This document shows positions 1 to 8,911 of a DNA stretch of 64,000 nt, piece after piece. The notes beneath the pieces are model-generated. The model saw only the letters and a list, made by a program, of their open reading frames with translations. It did not search any database and was not told where the DNA came from. How positions within the stretch are numbered: position 1 is the stretch's first letter; every line of letters starts with the position of its first letter. The stretch is from positions 277,271-341,270 of the forward strand of contig JAKPOU010000042.1 in assembly GCA_029547705.1 (NCBI GenBank). The letters run 5' to 3'. This DNA is from Bacteroidota bacterium. Lineage in GTDB: Bacteria; Bacteroidota; Bacteroidia; Bacteroidales; VadinHA17. The position numbers and the translations under genes are program-made.

Positions 1-213
1 CTGGCTGAGGAACTGATCTGTTCCATGCTTATTCCTGCAATACACAGGATGATTGCGGAATTCAGGGACATGTCGAATCTTTATAAAGGCTTGCTTGAGA
101 TTCTGGCAGGAATCATGGAAGCAGATTTTCCCTTTTCAACTTTTGAAAGATTCACCTTTGGCGGACGGGAAAATGAAATTATAATAAATAAAAATCAAAC
201 AGGATGGAAATGA
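1..213 (+). CDS. narJ: C-terminal end of probable nitrate reductase chaperone NarJ (partial)
   Basis: The reading frame is open from the first base, so this is the 3' end of a gene that starts outside the window; about 70 residues are visible. They form an amphipathic helical segment (IPAIHRMIAEF, then YKGLLEILAGIMEAD), which resembles the end of the NarJ/TorD-type chaperones that insert the molybdenum cofactor into NarG. The stop overlaps the next gene by 10 bp, and that gene has the diagnostic residues of NarI; the usual order is narGHJI. The assignment therefore rests mainly on position plus weak sequence resemblance. It could be another small helical protein. Confidence 0.55.
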   Translation: MAEELICSMLIPAIHRMIAEFRDMSNLYKGLLEILAGIMEADFPFSTFERFTFGGRENEIIINKNQTGWK

Positions 214-884
214 ACGGGTTTTTCTTTTTTGTTTTACTGCCTTACCTGGCTCTTTTTTCCCTGCTTCCTGCAAGCATATATAAATACAGGGTACATGGAT
301 TCAGGGTATCCTCCCTCTCCAGCCAGCTCCTTGAGAATAAACTGTTGTTTTTCGGAAGCAGGCCGTTTCACTGGGGAATCATCCTGTTGTTCTTCGGCCA
401 CCTTATCGCTTTTCTGATCCCGGCGTCGGTACTGGCGTGGAACGAAAAACCGGTCCGGCTGTACATACTTGAAGTGGCTGCCCTGTCCTTTGGATTCATG
501 ACTTTGATAGGATTTTTAATATTGGTTTACAGACGATTGAGGGTCAAAAGGATCCGGCTCGTTACAAGCAGAATGGATGTTTTCGTGTTTCTGATACTGG
601 CAGTCCAGATTGTAACAGGCTTGTATACAGCATTGTTTTTCAGATGGGGATCATCCTGGTTTGCCACGGTGCTGACTCCCTATCTTAAATCTGTCTTTGC
701 CTTCAGGCCCGATGTCGCAGCAGTTACTGCCCTTCCCGTTATGGTGAAGATTCATATTGCCTCGGCCTTTGTTCTTGTCGGAATGATCCCCTATACAAGA
801 TTCATGCATTTTTTGGTTTACCCCTTTGTGTATTTCTGGCGCCGCTATCAGATAGTGATCTGGAACAAAAGGGAAAGTGCCTGA
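204..884 (+). CDS. narI: Respiratory nitrate reductase gamma subunit NarI (cytochrome b)
   Basis: This 226-residue protein has five hydrophobic segments and is the size of a NarI. NarI anchors NarGH to the membrane, takes electrons from quinol and passes them through two b hemes. Histidines at residues 56 and 66 (in HWGIILLFFGH) and at 184 and 202 (KIHIASAF, FMHFLVYP) sit in the same helices, and at nearly the same positions, as the four heme ligands of E. coli NarI (56, 66, 187, 205). The C-terminus (RRYQIV) is also typical. It overlaps the preceding probable narJ by 10 bp, which implies translational coupling. The next gene, actA, begins 57 bp later on the same strand, so co-transcription with alternative complex III is possible. 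Confidence 0.88.
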   Translation: MEMNGFFFFVLLPYLALFSLLPASIYKYRVHGFRVSSLSSQLLENKLLFFGSRPFHWGIILLFFGHLIAFLIPASVLAWNEKPVRLYILEVAALSFGFMTLIGFLILVYRRLRVKRIRLVTSRMDVFVFLILAVQIVTGLYTALFFRWGSSWFATVLTPYLKSVFAFRPDVAAVTALPVMVKIHIASAFVLVGMIPYTRFMHFLVYPFVYFWRRYQIVIWNKRESA

Positions 885-941
885 ACAGTAAAAAGCTGAA
901 ACACGAAATGACAATTGATACATTATCATAAATTCCATGCC

Positions 942-2150
942 ATGAGGAAGTCCTGCAGCCGGAAATATTCCCCGGGCTTATCCGCCCTGACATTTTCATC
1001 ACTTGTTTTTATTTTTTCCGCTGGTTTTTCGCATCCTGCTTCCGCTGACCTGCCGCCTGATGCTCCCGGCAAACAGGAATTGCAGTCAGAAGATTCAGTG
1101 AAAAGCATATCCGGGTCAGTAATACAGGCTTCAGAAGAACTGATCAGGGGGCAGAGACTTTTTTACGGACTGGTTTATCCGGATAATAAAGCGATGAATT
1201 GTGCTGCCTGTCACAATACAGCCGTAACCGACACCCTGAACTGGAATCCTGATGCGGTGGAGATATCGGGGAAATATAAAAACAAAAGTGTTGATGATCT
1301 CACGGAAATCCTGCTCAGTCCCACCGGAAAGAAGATGGCACAGGTGCACCGGGATTTCCGTTTTACCCCTGAGGAGATTATGCTGATAAAGGGTTATATG
1401 GATGAGCTTGCCGGTACCGGCCTGACGCAAAGGAAGCCTCCTGTCACAAACCTGGTTCTGTTCATCACAGCCTTTTTCCTGTTTTTTGTTTCAGCAGTCG
1501 ACCTGATAATCACCAAAAAGATAAAAAAACGCTGGATTAATCCTGTTGTTCTCTCTATTGCAACAGTATATATTACCTGGTCTCTTGTTGTCAATGCTAT
1601 TGATCTCGGGCGTTCTCCGGGCTATTCACCTGATCAGCCGGTAAAGTTTTCCCATCAGATTCATGCGGAGCAAAACGGAACAGACTGCATTTATTGCCAC
1701 AATTATGCTCCTTACAGCAAGTCAGCGGGAATCCCGGCCCAGAATATCTGTATGAACTGTCATCTTCTGGTGCGCAGCGGAACCAGGTCGGGCATGTTTG
1801 AAATAGCAAAGGTTACAGGAAGCTATGAGGAGAAAAGGCCGATTGAATGGATCAGGGTACACAATGTTCCGGATCATGTGTTTTTCAGTCATGCCCAGCA
1901 CGTTGGCGCAGGAGGAATTGATTGCGCGGAATGCCACGGGGATGTTGCAAAGATGGTCAGGATCAGGCAGGTATCTGATCTGTCGATGGGCTGGTGTATT
2001 AAATGTCACCGTACACGGAAAGTCAATTTCAGCGGCAATAATTTCTATTCGCAATACCATGAACTATCAGATAAACTGCGGAAAGGCGTAACAGACAGCA
2101 TCACTCCGGAAAGAGTGGGTGGTACCGAGTGCATGAAATGCCATTACTGA
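942..2150 (+). CDS. actA: Alternative complex III subunit ActA, multiheme cytochrome c
   Basis: This exported membrane cytochrome c carries six CxxCH heme sites: CAACH near residue 87, then CIYCH, CMNCH, CAECH, CIKCH and CMKCH in the C-terminal half. The order is signal peptide (ending ...PASA), a single-heme domain, two transmembrane helices around residues 165-215, then the pentaheme domain typical of ActA. ActA receives electrons from the ActB iron-sulfur chain. I start it at the ATG at 942 because a signal peptide begins there; a TTG at 915 would add nine residues of no signal character. It is the first gene of an uninterrupted actABCDEF run. The extra N-terminal heme is an addition to the minimal pentaheme subunit. 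Confidence 0.88.
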   Translation: MRKSCSRKYSPGLSALTFSSLVFIFSAGFSHPASADLPPDAPGKQELQSEDSVKSISGSVIQASEELIRGQRLFYGLVYPDNKAMNCAACHNTAVTDTLNWNPDAVEISGKYKNKSVDDLTEILLSPTGKKMAQVHRDFRFTPEEIMLIKGYMDELAGTGLTQRKPPVTNLVLFITAFFLFFVSAVDLIITKKIKKRWINPVVLSIATVYITWSLVVNAIDLGRSPGYSPDQPVKFSHQIHAEQNGTDCIYCHNYAPYSKSAGIPAQNICMNCHLLVRSGTRSGMFEIAKVTGSYEEKRPIEWIRVHNVPDHVFFSHAQHVGAGGIDCAECHGDVAKMVRIRQVSDLSMGWCIKCHRTRKVNFSGNNFYSQYHELSDKLRKGVTDSITPERVGGTECMKCHY

Positions 2151-2178
2151 TGGATGAATTTCAATAAAGACAAGTAAT

Positions 2179-5139
2179 ATGAAGAACTCCGGCGATATTA
2201 TGGAAGAATTTATTGATCCTGCAGCAGGTGGAGGCAGAAACAGTGAGGAAGATAATAATCATGTTCCGGAATTGCCCGGAGAGGATTTCTTAAGGCTGAG
2301 CAGTTCCAGGAGAGATTTTCTCAAGGCTTTCGGATTCAGCTTTGCTTCAGCTGCACTGATTGCGGGATGCAAAATACCTGTCAGGAAAGCTGTGCCCTAT
2401 GTCAATCAGCCGCCGGAATTCAGTCCGGGTGAATCCGTGTATTATGCAACAAGTTTTTATGACGGGCATGAATATTCCGACATACTGGTTAAAACAAGGG
2501 ACGGGCGCCCGGTAAAACTTGAAGGGAATCCTCTTTCCGGATTTAACGGGGAAGGTACCACGGCAAGAGTACAGGCCTCTGTTCTGAATCTCTACGATGA
2601 TGCGCGGCTTAAATCCCCGGCCCTGGACAGGGAGAATGTTTCATGGGAAGCAGTTGATGAAAGGATCATCGCTGATCTTGCCCGCATCAATTCTGAAGGC
2701 GGTGAAATCGTCCTCCTTACTTCAACCATCATTTCTCCCTCCACTATCAGGCTTATCAATGAGTTCGGGGCCGGATTCAGGAATTTCAGATGGGTGCAGT
2801 ATGATGCGATTTCATATTCAGCTGTTCTTGAAGCCAATTCCCTTTGTTTCGGGAAAAGAGTGATCCCGGATTATAATTTTGACAGGACAGACCTGGTGCT
2901 TTCAGTAAATGCGGATTTCCTGGGGACATGGGTGGCTCCGGTTCATTTCATTCCCAAATATATTGCACGCAGGAAACTGAACAATGGTGAGAGGAGCATG
3001 CTCCGCCACATTCATTATGAGGCGGGTATGAGCATCACGGGAAGCAATGCCGACCTGAGAAGGAAATTAAGACCGTCCGAGGAAAAGATCATGCTTACTG
3101 ACCTTTACAACAGGATTGCCGTAAACTCTGGTGCTGAAACACTTCCGGGACCGGCATTCCGCGAGGATCTGTCGGGGCTGGCGGAAAGCCTGATGGCATG
3201 CAGGGGAAGATCCATAGTGGTATCAGGAACTAATAAAGTTGAGATACAGATCATTGTAAACGGGATTAACCACCTGCTTGGCAATTATCCTGATTGTATC
3301 GACCCCGGGAGGCATTTAGCAATTGCTGCCGGCATTGACAGTAAGACCGAGGCTCTGGTAAATGATATGAATGACGGCAAAATCAGGGCCCTGCTAATGT
3401 ACAATGTCAATCCTGTTTATGATTATCCCGAAGCGGATAAGTTCCTGAACGGACTGAGCAGAACGGAACTGACCATCAATATGGCAGTTGCTCTCAATGA
3501 GACAGCCGGCAGGGCAAAATATGAGTGTCCGGTTCATCATTACCTTGAGTCATGGAACGATGCCGAGATCATTCCCGGACAGGTAAGCCTTTGCCAGCCT
3601 GCGATTCATCCGCTTTTCAGCACACGCTCATTCCAGGAATCCCTTCTGAAATGGTCAGGAAATCCCGTGACATGGCATGACTACATGCGTTCTTACTGGG
3701 AGAGGGAATATTTCCCCGGATCAGGTCAGTCCTCATTCAGGAATTTCTGGAACACATCCCTGGGCAAGGGTGTCCATACCTGTCCCGTTAAGGCGGAAAA
3801 CATGCCTCCCTTTGACCGGACAGCCTTCCGGAAGGTTTCGGAAAGCAGGGACCTTCCTTCTCCGGATAACTATGAGGTCATTATTTATGAAAGCATAGGC
3901 ATGGGTACGGGAATATATGCCAACAATCCGTGGCTGATGGAATTGCCTGATCCGCTCACCCGCCACTGCTGGGAAAATGTGGCCTGTCTTTCACCATCCG
4001 ATGCTGCAGGGCTCGGAGTCGTGAACGGACATTTACTGAAAATCGGCGACGGACTTCTTCTTCCGGCATTTATCCAGCCGGGACAGGCTGAAGGAACAAT
4101 TTCCGTGGCTGCCGGTTACGGACATACCGGTTCCGGACCCGTGGCGGACGGGAAAGGAGTGAACCTCTATCCCTTTGCAAAAATCAAGGGAGGCAGCCGG
4201 AGTTACGGATTTACTGTCAGCCGTGTGGAGAATACATTAAGGGAAAGTCCCCTGGCCCTCACGCAAACACATTCCTCCATGGAAGGAAGGCCGATTGTAA
4301 AAGAAACTTTTCTGAGCAGGTACAGGGAAAACCCGGCTTCGGGGAATAATCTTCACGGGGCATCTGATCTGCATGACAAGACTCTTTATCCCGAAGTGAA
4401 GTATGACGGATTTCACTGGGGAATAGCAATAGACCTCAATGCATGTGTCGGATGCAATGCATGTGTGATTGCCTGCCAGGCCGAAAACAATATTCCCGTT
4501 GTGGGAAAGGATGAGGTCAGGCTGCGGAGAATCATGCACTGGATCAGAATAGACCGTTATTATTCCGAATCATCCGACAATCCCAGGGTTTATTTCCAGC
4601 CCCTCATGTGTCAGCATTGTGATAATGCCCCCTGTGAAAACGTATGTCCGGTATCAGCTACCAACCACAGCAGTGAAGGCCTGAACCAGATGACATACAA
4701 CCGTTGCGTCGGAACGAAGTACTGCCTTAATAACTGTCCCTATAAAGTTAGGAGATTCAACTGGTACAGGTATACCGACAACAGGTCGTTTGATTTCAAT
4801 ACGGCATCGGATCTGGGGAAAATGGTTTTAAACCCCGATGTGACAGTAAGGGAGAGAGGGGTGGTGGAGAAATGTTCTTTCTGTGTTCAGCGTATTCAGG
4901 AAAAAAAGCTGAGGGCAAAGCTGGAAAACAGAACGCTGAATGACGGTGAGATAAAGACAGCATGTATGCAGGCCTGTCCTTCAGGGGCAATCGTGTTTGG
5001 CAACCTGAATGACAAAAACAGCAGGGTTTCGCGCCTGTTCAGTGATCCCAGGCAGTATTTCCTGCTTGAGGAACTGCACACACTGCCCTCGGTGGGCTTT
5101 CTGACAAAGGTGTGGAATGACGAGGATATAAAATCATAA
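2179..5139 (+). CDS. actB: Alternative complex III subunit ActB, iron-sulfur protein with MopB-like domain
   Basis: At 986 residues this is the large peripheral subunit. A twin-arginine motif (RRDFLK, residues 44-49) leads into a lipobox with Cys64 (LIAGC), which implies folded export and lipid anchoring on the periplasmic face. The central part resembles a molybdopterin oxidoreductase domain; in ActB proteins this domain is known to lack the cofactor. The C-terminal part, from about residue 755, is an NrfC/DmsB-type ferredoxin with cysteine clusters CVGCNACVIAC, CQHCDNAPCENVC, CVGTKYCLNNC and CSFC...CMQAC, enough for the three [4Fe-4S] and one [3Fe-4S] centres of this family. It lies 28 bp after actA and 17 bp before actC. 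Confidence 0.93.
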   Translation: MKNSGDIMEEFIDPAAGGGRNSEEDNNHVPELPGEDFLRLSSSRRDFLKAFGFSFASAALIAGCKIPVRKAVPYVNQPPEFSPGESVYYATSFYDGHEYSDILVKTRDGRPVKLEGNPLSGFNGEGTTARVQASVLNLYDDARLKSPALDRENVSWEAVDERIIADLARINSEGGEIVLLTSTIISPSTIRLINEFGAGFRNFRWVQYDAISYSAVLEANSLCFGKRVIPDYNFDRTDLVLSVNADFLGTWVAPVHFIPKYIARRKLNNGERSMLRHIHYEAGMSITGSNADLRRKLRPSEEKIMLTDLYNRIAVNSGAETLPGPAFREDLSGLAESLMACRGRSIVVSGTNKVEIQIIVNGINHLLGNYPDCIDPGRHLAIAAGIDSKTEALVNDMNDGKIRALLMYNVNPVYDYPEADKFLNGLSRTELTINMAVALNETAGRAKYECPVHHYLESWNDAEIIPGQVSLCQPAIHPLFSTRSFQESLLKWSGNPVTWHDYMRSYWEREYFPGSGQSSFRNFWNTSLGKGVHTCPVKAENMPPFDRTAFRKVSESRDLPSPDNYEVIIYESIGMGTGIYANNPWLMELPDPLTRHCWENVACLSPSDAAGLGVVNGHLLKIGDGLLLPAFIQPGQAEGTISVAAGYGHTGSGPVADGKGVNLYPFAKIKGGSRSYGFTVSRVENTLRESPLALTQTHSSMEGRPIVKETFLSRYRENPASGNNLHGASDLHDKTLYPEVKYDGFHWGIAIDLNACVGCNACVIACQAENNIPVVGKDEVRLRRIMHWIRIDRYYSESSDNPRVYFQPLMCQHCDNAPCENVCPVSATNHSSEGLNQMTYNRCVGTKYCLNNCPYKVRRFNWYRYTDNRSFDFNTASDLGKMVLNPDVTVRERGVVEKCSFCVQRIQEKKLRAKLENRTLNDGEIKTACMQACPSGAIVFGNLNDKNSRVSRLFSDPRQYFLLEELHTLPSVGFLTKVWNDEDIKS

Positions 5140-5156
5140 ATAATACAGGGCAAGCG

Positions 5157-6518
5157 ATGTATAACAGAAAAATCAGAGGTCCGCTCATTGAAGGGAACAA
5201 GACTTTCGGCCAGATAACGAAGGAGGTTGTTGCACCCCTGGAAACCAGGCCCGGACTGTGGTGGTATATTGCTTTGGCCGTCTCCTCGGCTGCAGCTGTT
5301 TACGGGGTTTATGCCATGTACATCACGGTAACCAGGGGAATCGGTACCTGGGGACTGAATAACTCCGTGGCCTGGGGATGGGACATTATCAACTTTATCT
5401 GGTGGATAGGAATAGGTCATGCAGGAACGGCCTTTTCAATTTTCCTTCTTGTTCTCAGACAAAGGTGGAGAACATCCATCAACCGTTCGGCTGAAGCAAT
5501 GACAGTGCTGGCTGTCGCATGTGCCGCCCTGTTTCCCCTGATACACATGGGCCGTATATGGCTGGCCTTCTACATTATTCCGTATCCCAACACCCGGGGC
5601 CCCCTGTGGGTCAATTTCAACTCACCGCTGTTCTGGGATTTTACCGCAATAACTGCCTATCTCCTGATCTCAGTTTCATTCTGGTACCTGGGAATGCTGC
5701 CCGATTTCGGAACAATCCGCGACAGGGCAGGCTCTAGAATCAGAAAAGCTGTTTACGGCTTTTTCAGTCTCGGGTGGACAGGATCCAGCCGTCAGTGGAT
5801 ACGTTTCGAATCACTCAGTTTTGTTTTCGGAGGCCTTGCTGCCGTTCTGGTGGTGTCTGTTCATTCAATTGTTGCCACGGACTTCGCTGCAGGAATAGTA
5901 CCGGGCTGGCATTCAACGATTTTCCCGCCGTTTTTTGTTGTGGGAGCAATCTTTTCAGGTTTTGCCATGGTGATGACACTTATGGTAATCATCAGAAAGA
6001 TTTACAAGCTCACTGATTATATTACTGATAATCATATGGATGCCATAGCCAGAATACTCATATTCATCTCTCTGATCATGGCTGTATCCTATCTTATTGA
6101 GCTTTTTATTGCATGGTATTCAGGCAATGAATATGAGATGCATGCAATCATAGGAAACAGGGTCACGGGTGATTACGCCCTTCAGTTCTGGGGGATGATA
6201 GTCTGCAACGCTCTTATACCCCAGCTCTTCTGGTTCAGGAAGATCAGAAGAAACTGGCTGGCCCTTCTGCTGATCTCCCTGGTCATTAACCTCGGGATGT
6301 GGCTGGAGAGATACAATATAGTGGTTACTCCGCTGAGTAAGGATTTTCTGCCTTCCAGCTGGGTTACATATACGCCCACTGTAATTGATATAGGCGTGTT
6401 TGCCGGGACAATAGGCCTGTTTGCCATAGGGGTATTGCTGTTCATGAGGTATATTCCCATGATGGCAATCAGTGAACTGAAAGGTGTTTTACATATAGGA
6501 AAGAAGGACGAGGATTAA
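5157..6518 (+). CDS. actC: Alternative complex III subunit ActC, NrfD/PsrC-like membrane protein
   Basis: This 453-residue polytopic protein has about ten hydrophobic helices and belongs to the NrfD/PsrC family. In alternative complex III, ActC is the main quinol-oxidising membrane subunit and contacts ActB. Family-like segments include WGWDIINFIWWIGIGHAG in the second helix region and the conserved HMGRIW and RFESLSFVFGG stretches. It sits between actB (17-bp gap) and actD (11-bp gap). It is paralogous in fold to ActF at the other end of the operon. The start at 5157 has no strong ribosome-binding site, which is normal in Bacteroidota. Confidence 0.92.
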   Translation: MYNRKIRGPLIEGNKTFGQITKEVVAPLETRPGLWWYIALAVSSAAAVYGVYAMYITVTRGIGTWGLNNSVAWGWDIINFIWWIGIGHAGTAFSIFLLVLRQRWRTSINRSAEAMTVLAVACAALFPLIHMGRIWLAFYIIPYPNTRGPLWVNFNSPLFWDFTAITAYLLISVSFWYLGMLPDFGTIRDRAGSRIRKAVYGFFSLGWTGSSRQWIRFESLSFVFGGLAAVLVVSVHSIVATDFAAGIVPGWHSTIFPPFFVVGAIFSGFAMVMTLMVIIRKIYKLTDYITDNHMDAIARILIFISLIMAVSYLIELFIAWYSGNEYEMHAIIGNRVTGDYALQFWGMIVCNALIPQLFWFRKIRRNWLALLLISLVINLGMWLERYNIVVTPLSKDFLPSSWVTYTPTVIDIGVFAGTIGLFAIGVLLFMRYIPMMAISELKGVLHIGKKDED

Positions 6519-6529
6519 TTTTCTAAGTT

Positions 6530-7063
6530 ATGGCCAGAACTTTTAAAATAGGGATATTCGATGATGAGGAGAAGTTCATTTCCTCGGTCAGGACACTGCA
6601 GGAGCAGCAGTATCCTATCCATGAGGTTTATACTCCTTATCCTGTAAATGAAGTGTTTCATCTGTTAAAGCGGAATACAAGGCTGCCGACTGCAGCTTAT
6701 TTCTTTGGTCTGGCTGGTATTATTGCCACCCTGGCTTTTCTCTATTACACCTCTGTAATCAGCTGGCCCATTGTATACGGGGGCAAGCCATTCAACTCCT
6801 TTCCCTCCTTCATCGTGGTTACCATTGTATTAACCATACTGGTAGTAACTATTTTAAGCCTTGCCGTGTTTTCCGGAAGATCAAAACTTTACCCCGGCCG
6901 TGAGAACACGGTATTTGACAGCAGGGCTACCGACAATAAGTTTATAATTGTCATGGATACTGAAATCCTGAACCAGCCTATGTCAGGCAGGGCCGCAGAC
7001 ATAATGAAGGCGGAGGGTGCAATTGAGATTATTGACAAAGAAATTGAAAACGTAAATACATGA
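6530..7063 (+). CDS. actD: Alternative complex III subunit ActD (DUF3341)
   Basis: This 177-residue protein matches the ActD/DUF3341 layout. A cytoplasmic N-terminal segment begins with the family-like phrase IGIFDDEEKFI and contains HEVYTPYPVNEV. A hairpin of two transmembrane helices follows at about residues 55-78 and 94-116, then a soluble tail. ActD is a structural subunit of alternative complex III with no known cofactor. Its stop codon overlaps the start of actE (ATGA), so the two are probably translationally coupled. Confidence 0.9.
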   Translation: MARTFKIGIFDDEEKFISSVRTLQEQQYPIHEVYTPYPVNEVFHLLKRNTRLPTAAYFFGLAGIIATLAFLYYTSVISWPIVYGGKPFNSFPSFIVVTIVLTILVVTILSLAVFSGRSKLYPGRENTVFDSRATDNKFIIVMDTEILNQPMSGRAADIMKAEGAIEIIDKEIENVNT

Positions 7064-7668
7064 TGTATAATAGCCTGAGAATGAAAATTTACGGAACAGC
7101 CTTTCTTGTACTGTTTTCATTGGTTCAGTTCTCCTGCAACAGAGACAGGAATCATCCCGGATGGGATTATTTCCCTGATATGTTTTATTCCACGGCCTAT
7201 GAAACATTTTCGGAGAATCCGAACTTCACTGACGGAATGACTATGAGGGAACCGGTGCCGGGTACGGTACCGCGTGATTTTGTTCCTTTCGGATATACTG
7301 CCGATGCGGAATCGAGGGCAAGAGCAGGAAACGAACTGGCAAATCCGTTTTCGCCGGCTGCCGCTGTGCTGGACAGGGGAAGGGAGGTTTATACCATATT
7401 CTGTGCAGGATGTCACGGTATCCGTGGAAACGGGGACGGAGAGCTTTTTACTGCCGGCCTTTATTCGCTTCAGCCAAAATCCCTGACTGACAGTATTGCG
7501 CTCAGCCTGAAGGACGGTGAGATCTTTCACACAATCACACTGGGCCTGGGTTTTATGGGTGCACACGGATCACAGGTACTGCCTGACGACCGGTGGAAGA
7601 TGATCCTTTATATAAGGGAGCTTCAGGACAGGCTTCCGGGGCCGGCCGGCAGCGGACCTCAGAGATAG
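7060..7668 (+). CDS. actE: Alternative complex III subunit ActE, monoheme cytochrome c lipoprotein
   Basis: This 202-residue protein has a short signal with a lipobox cysteine at residue 26 (LVQFSC), so it is a periplasm-facing lipoprotein. One heme-c site, CAGCH, lies at residues 115-119, and a likely axial methionine lies in GLGFMGAHG about 45 residues later; this is the class I cytochrome c arrangement. In alternative complex III, ActE is the heme subunit that hands electrons to the downstream acceptor. Its start overlaps the end of actD by 4 bp, and actF follows after 44 bp. The first ATG (7060) is used; the ATG eight codons in is an equally good start for the signal peptide. Confidence 0.91.
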   Translation: MMYNSLRMKIYGTAFLVLFSLVQFSCNRDRNHPGWDYFPDMFYSTAYETFSENPNFTDGMTMREPVPGTVPRDFVPFGYTADAESRARAGNELANPFSPAAAVLDRGREVYTIFCAGCHGIRGNGDGELFTAGLYSLQPKSLTDSIALSLKDGEIFHTITLGLGFMGAHGSQVLPDDRWKMILYIRELQDRLPGPAGSGPQR

Positions 7669-7712
7669 GAACCAGAATTTGCCTAATATCATTGCATAAT
7701 ACAGTAAAAATA

Positions 7713-8891
7713 ATGAAGGAGCAACTACAGGTATCAACAAGATTCAAAACAGTATGCCTGATCCTGGCAGCTGCAGGTGCAGGCACCTTTGCTGCCGGAT
7801 TGTTTTCAGACCGGGAAACTGCCTGGGCTGCCTATCTTGTCACCAATTATTATTTCTTTTCGCTTTCGATGGGAGGGGTTTTCTTTTATGTCATTCAGAA
7901 TATTACCCAGTCGGGATGGTCCTCCGCGTTTAAGCGTGTTCCCGAAGCCATGATGGCATACATGCCTTTTGCGGCAGTTTTTTTCCTGCTTCTTTATTTT
8001 GGAACCAGCCACATTTACCGGTGGTCACTGCCGGAAGTTATTGCCGGTGACGAACTGCTTCAGAACAGAACGGCATACCTGAATGTCCCGTTTTTCTACC
8101 TCAGGATATTTATATGCTTTGCCCTGTGGGTCATTTTCATACGTATATTAAGAATTCTGTCGCTCAGGGAAGACAGCCTTGATCCGGCTGACCAGGATGG
8201 CATTATGGCCCTTTTCAGTAAAAGTGAGCTGTATTCAAAAATATTTATTTTCATACTGATAATCACCTTTTCACTTTCTGCCTTCGACCTGATAATGTCC
8301 ATTGATGTGCACTGGTACAGTACGATTTTTGCATTTAAAAACCTGATTGCCGCATTCCTTCATGGTGTGTCGGTTATGGTTCTCATCATATTCATCCTGC
8401 ATAAACGGGGATATTTCAGTTTCCTCAACCAGTATCATCTGCACGATTTTGCCCGCTACATATTCATGCTCTCCATCATGTGGGGATATTTCTGGTTTGC
8501 ACAGTTCATGCTGATCTGGTATGGCAATATCCCTGAAGAAACAGTTTACTATTACCTGCGCTGGCAGAAGGGCTGGGAAACATTATTTTTCCTGGAGATC
8601 GGTCTGAACTGGGCAGTCCCCTTCATGCTCCTGCTTCCCGTCAAAACCAGCAGGAACATGACAGTTATTACCGTGGTAATAATATTTCTTATTATCGGAC
8701 AATATGTTGACCTTTTCGTACAGGTCATCCCGGGAACAACCGGAATGCTCAGGTTCGGACTGACTGAAGCGGGACTGTTCCTCGGCTATGCCGGCCTGTT
8801 TGCCCTGGTGGTGGCAACGGCCCTCAGCAAGGCCCGGATCATAGGACCCAATCATCCGTATCTGGAAGAGAGCATGAAGCATAAGTTCTGA
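7713..8891 (+). CDS. actF: Alternative complex III subunit ActF, NrfD-like membrane protein
   Basis: This 392-residue polytopic membrane protein is the second NrfD-type subunit of alternative complex III, paralogous to ActC. The sequence is mostly hydrophobic helices, with family-like stretches such as IDVHWYSTIFAFK and LSIMWGYFWFAQFMLIWYGN. I start it at the ATG at 7713. The frame stays open upstream into actE, but that extension reads as actE in the wrong frame and would place a charged segment before the first helix. It ends the act operon. Only 20 bp separate its stop from the stop of the convergent subunit III-like gene. Confidence 0.9.
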   Translation: MKEQLQVSTRFKTVCLILAAAGAGTFAAGLFSDRETAWAAYLVTNYYFFSLSMGGVFFYVIQNITQSGWSSAFKRVPEAMMAYMPFAAVFFLLLYFGTSHIYRWSLPEVIAGDELLQNRTAYLNVPFFYLRIFICFALWVIFIRILRILSLREDSLDPADQDGIMALFSKSELYSKIFIFILIITFSLSAFDLIMSIDVHWYSTIFAFKNLIAAFLHGVSVMVLIIFILHKRGYFSFLNQYHLHDFARYIFMLSIMWGYFWFAQFMLIWYGNIPEETVYYYLRWQKGWETLFFLEIGLNWAVPFMLLLPVKTSRNMTVITVVIIFLIIGQYVDLFVQVIPGTTGMLRFGLTEAGLFLGYAGLFALVVATALSKARIIGPNHPYLEESMKHKF

Positions 8892-8911
8892 TTTCTCAGA
8901 ACCTCAGGTTG

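Noticed and set aside
7593..7712. Longer ActF starting inside actE
   Set aside because: The extra 40 codons are actE read in another frame; the ATG at 7713 is followed directly by the first membrane helix.
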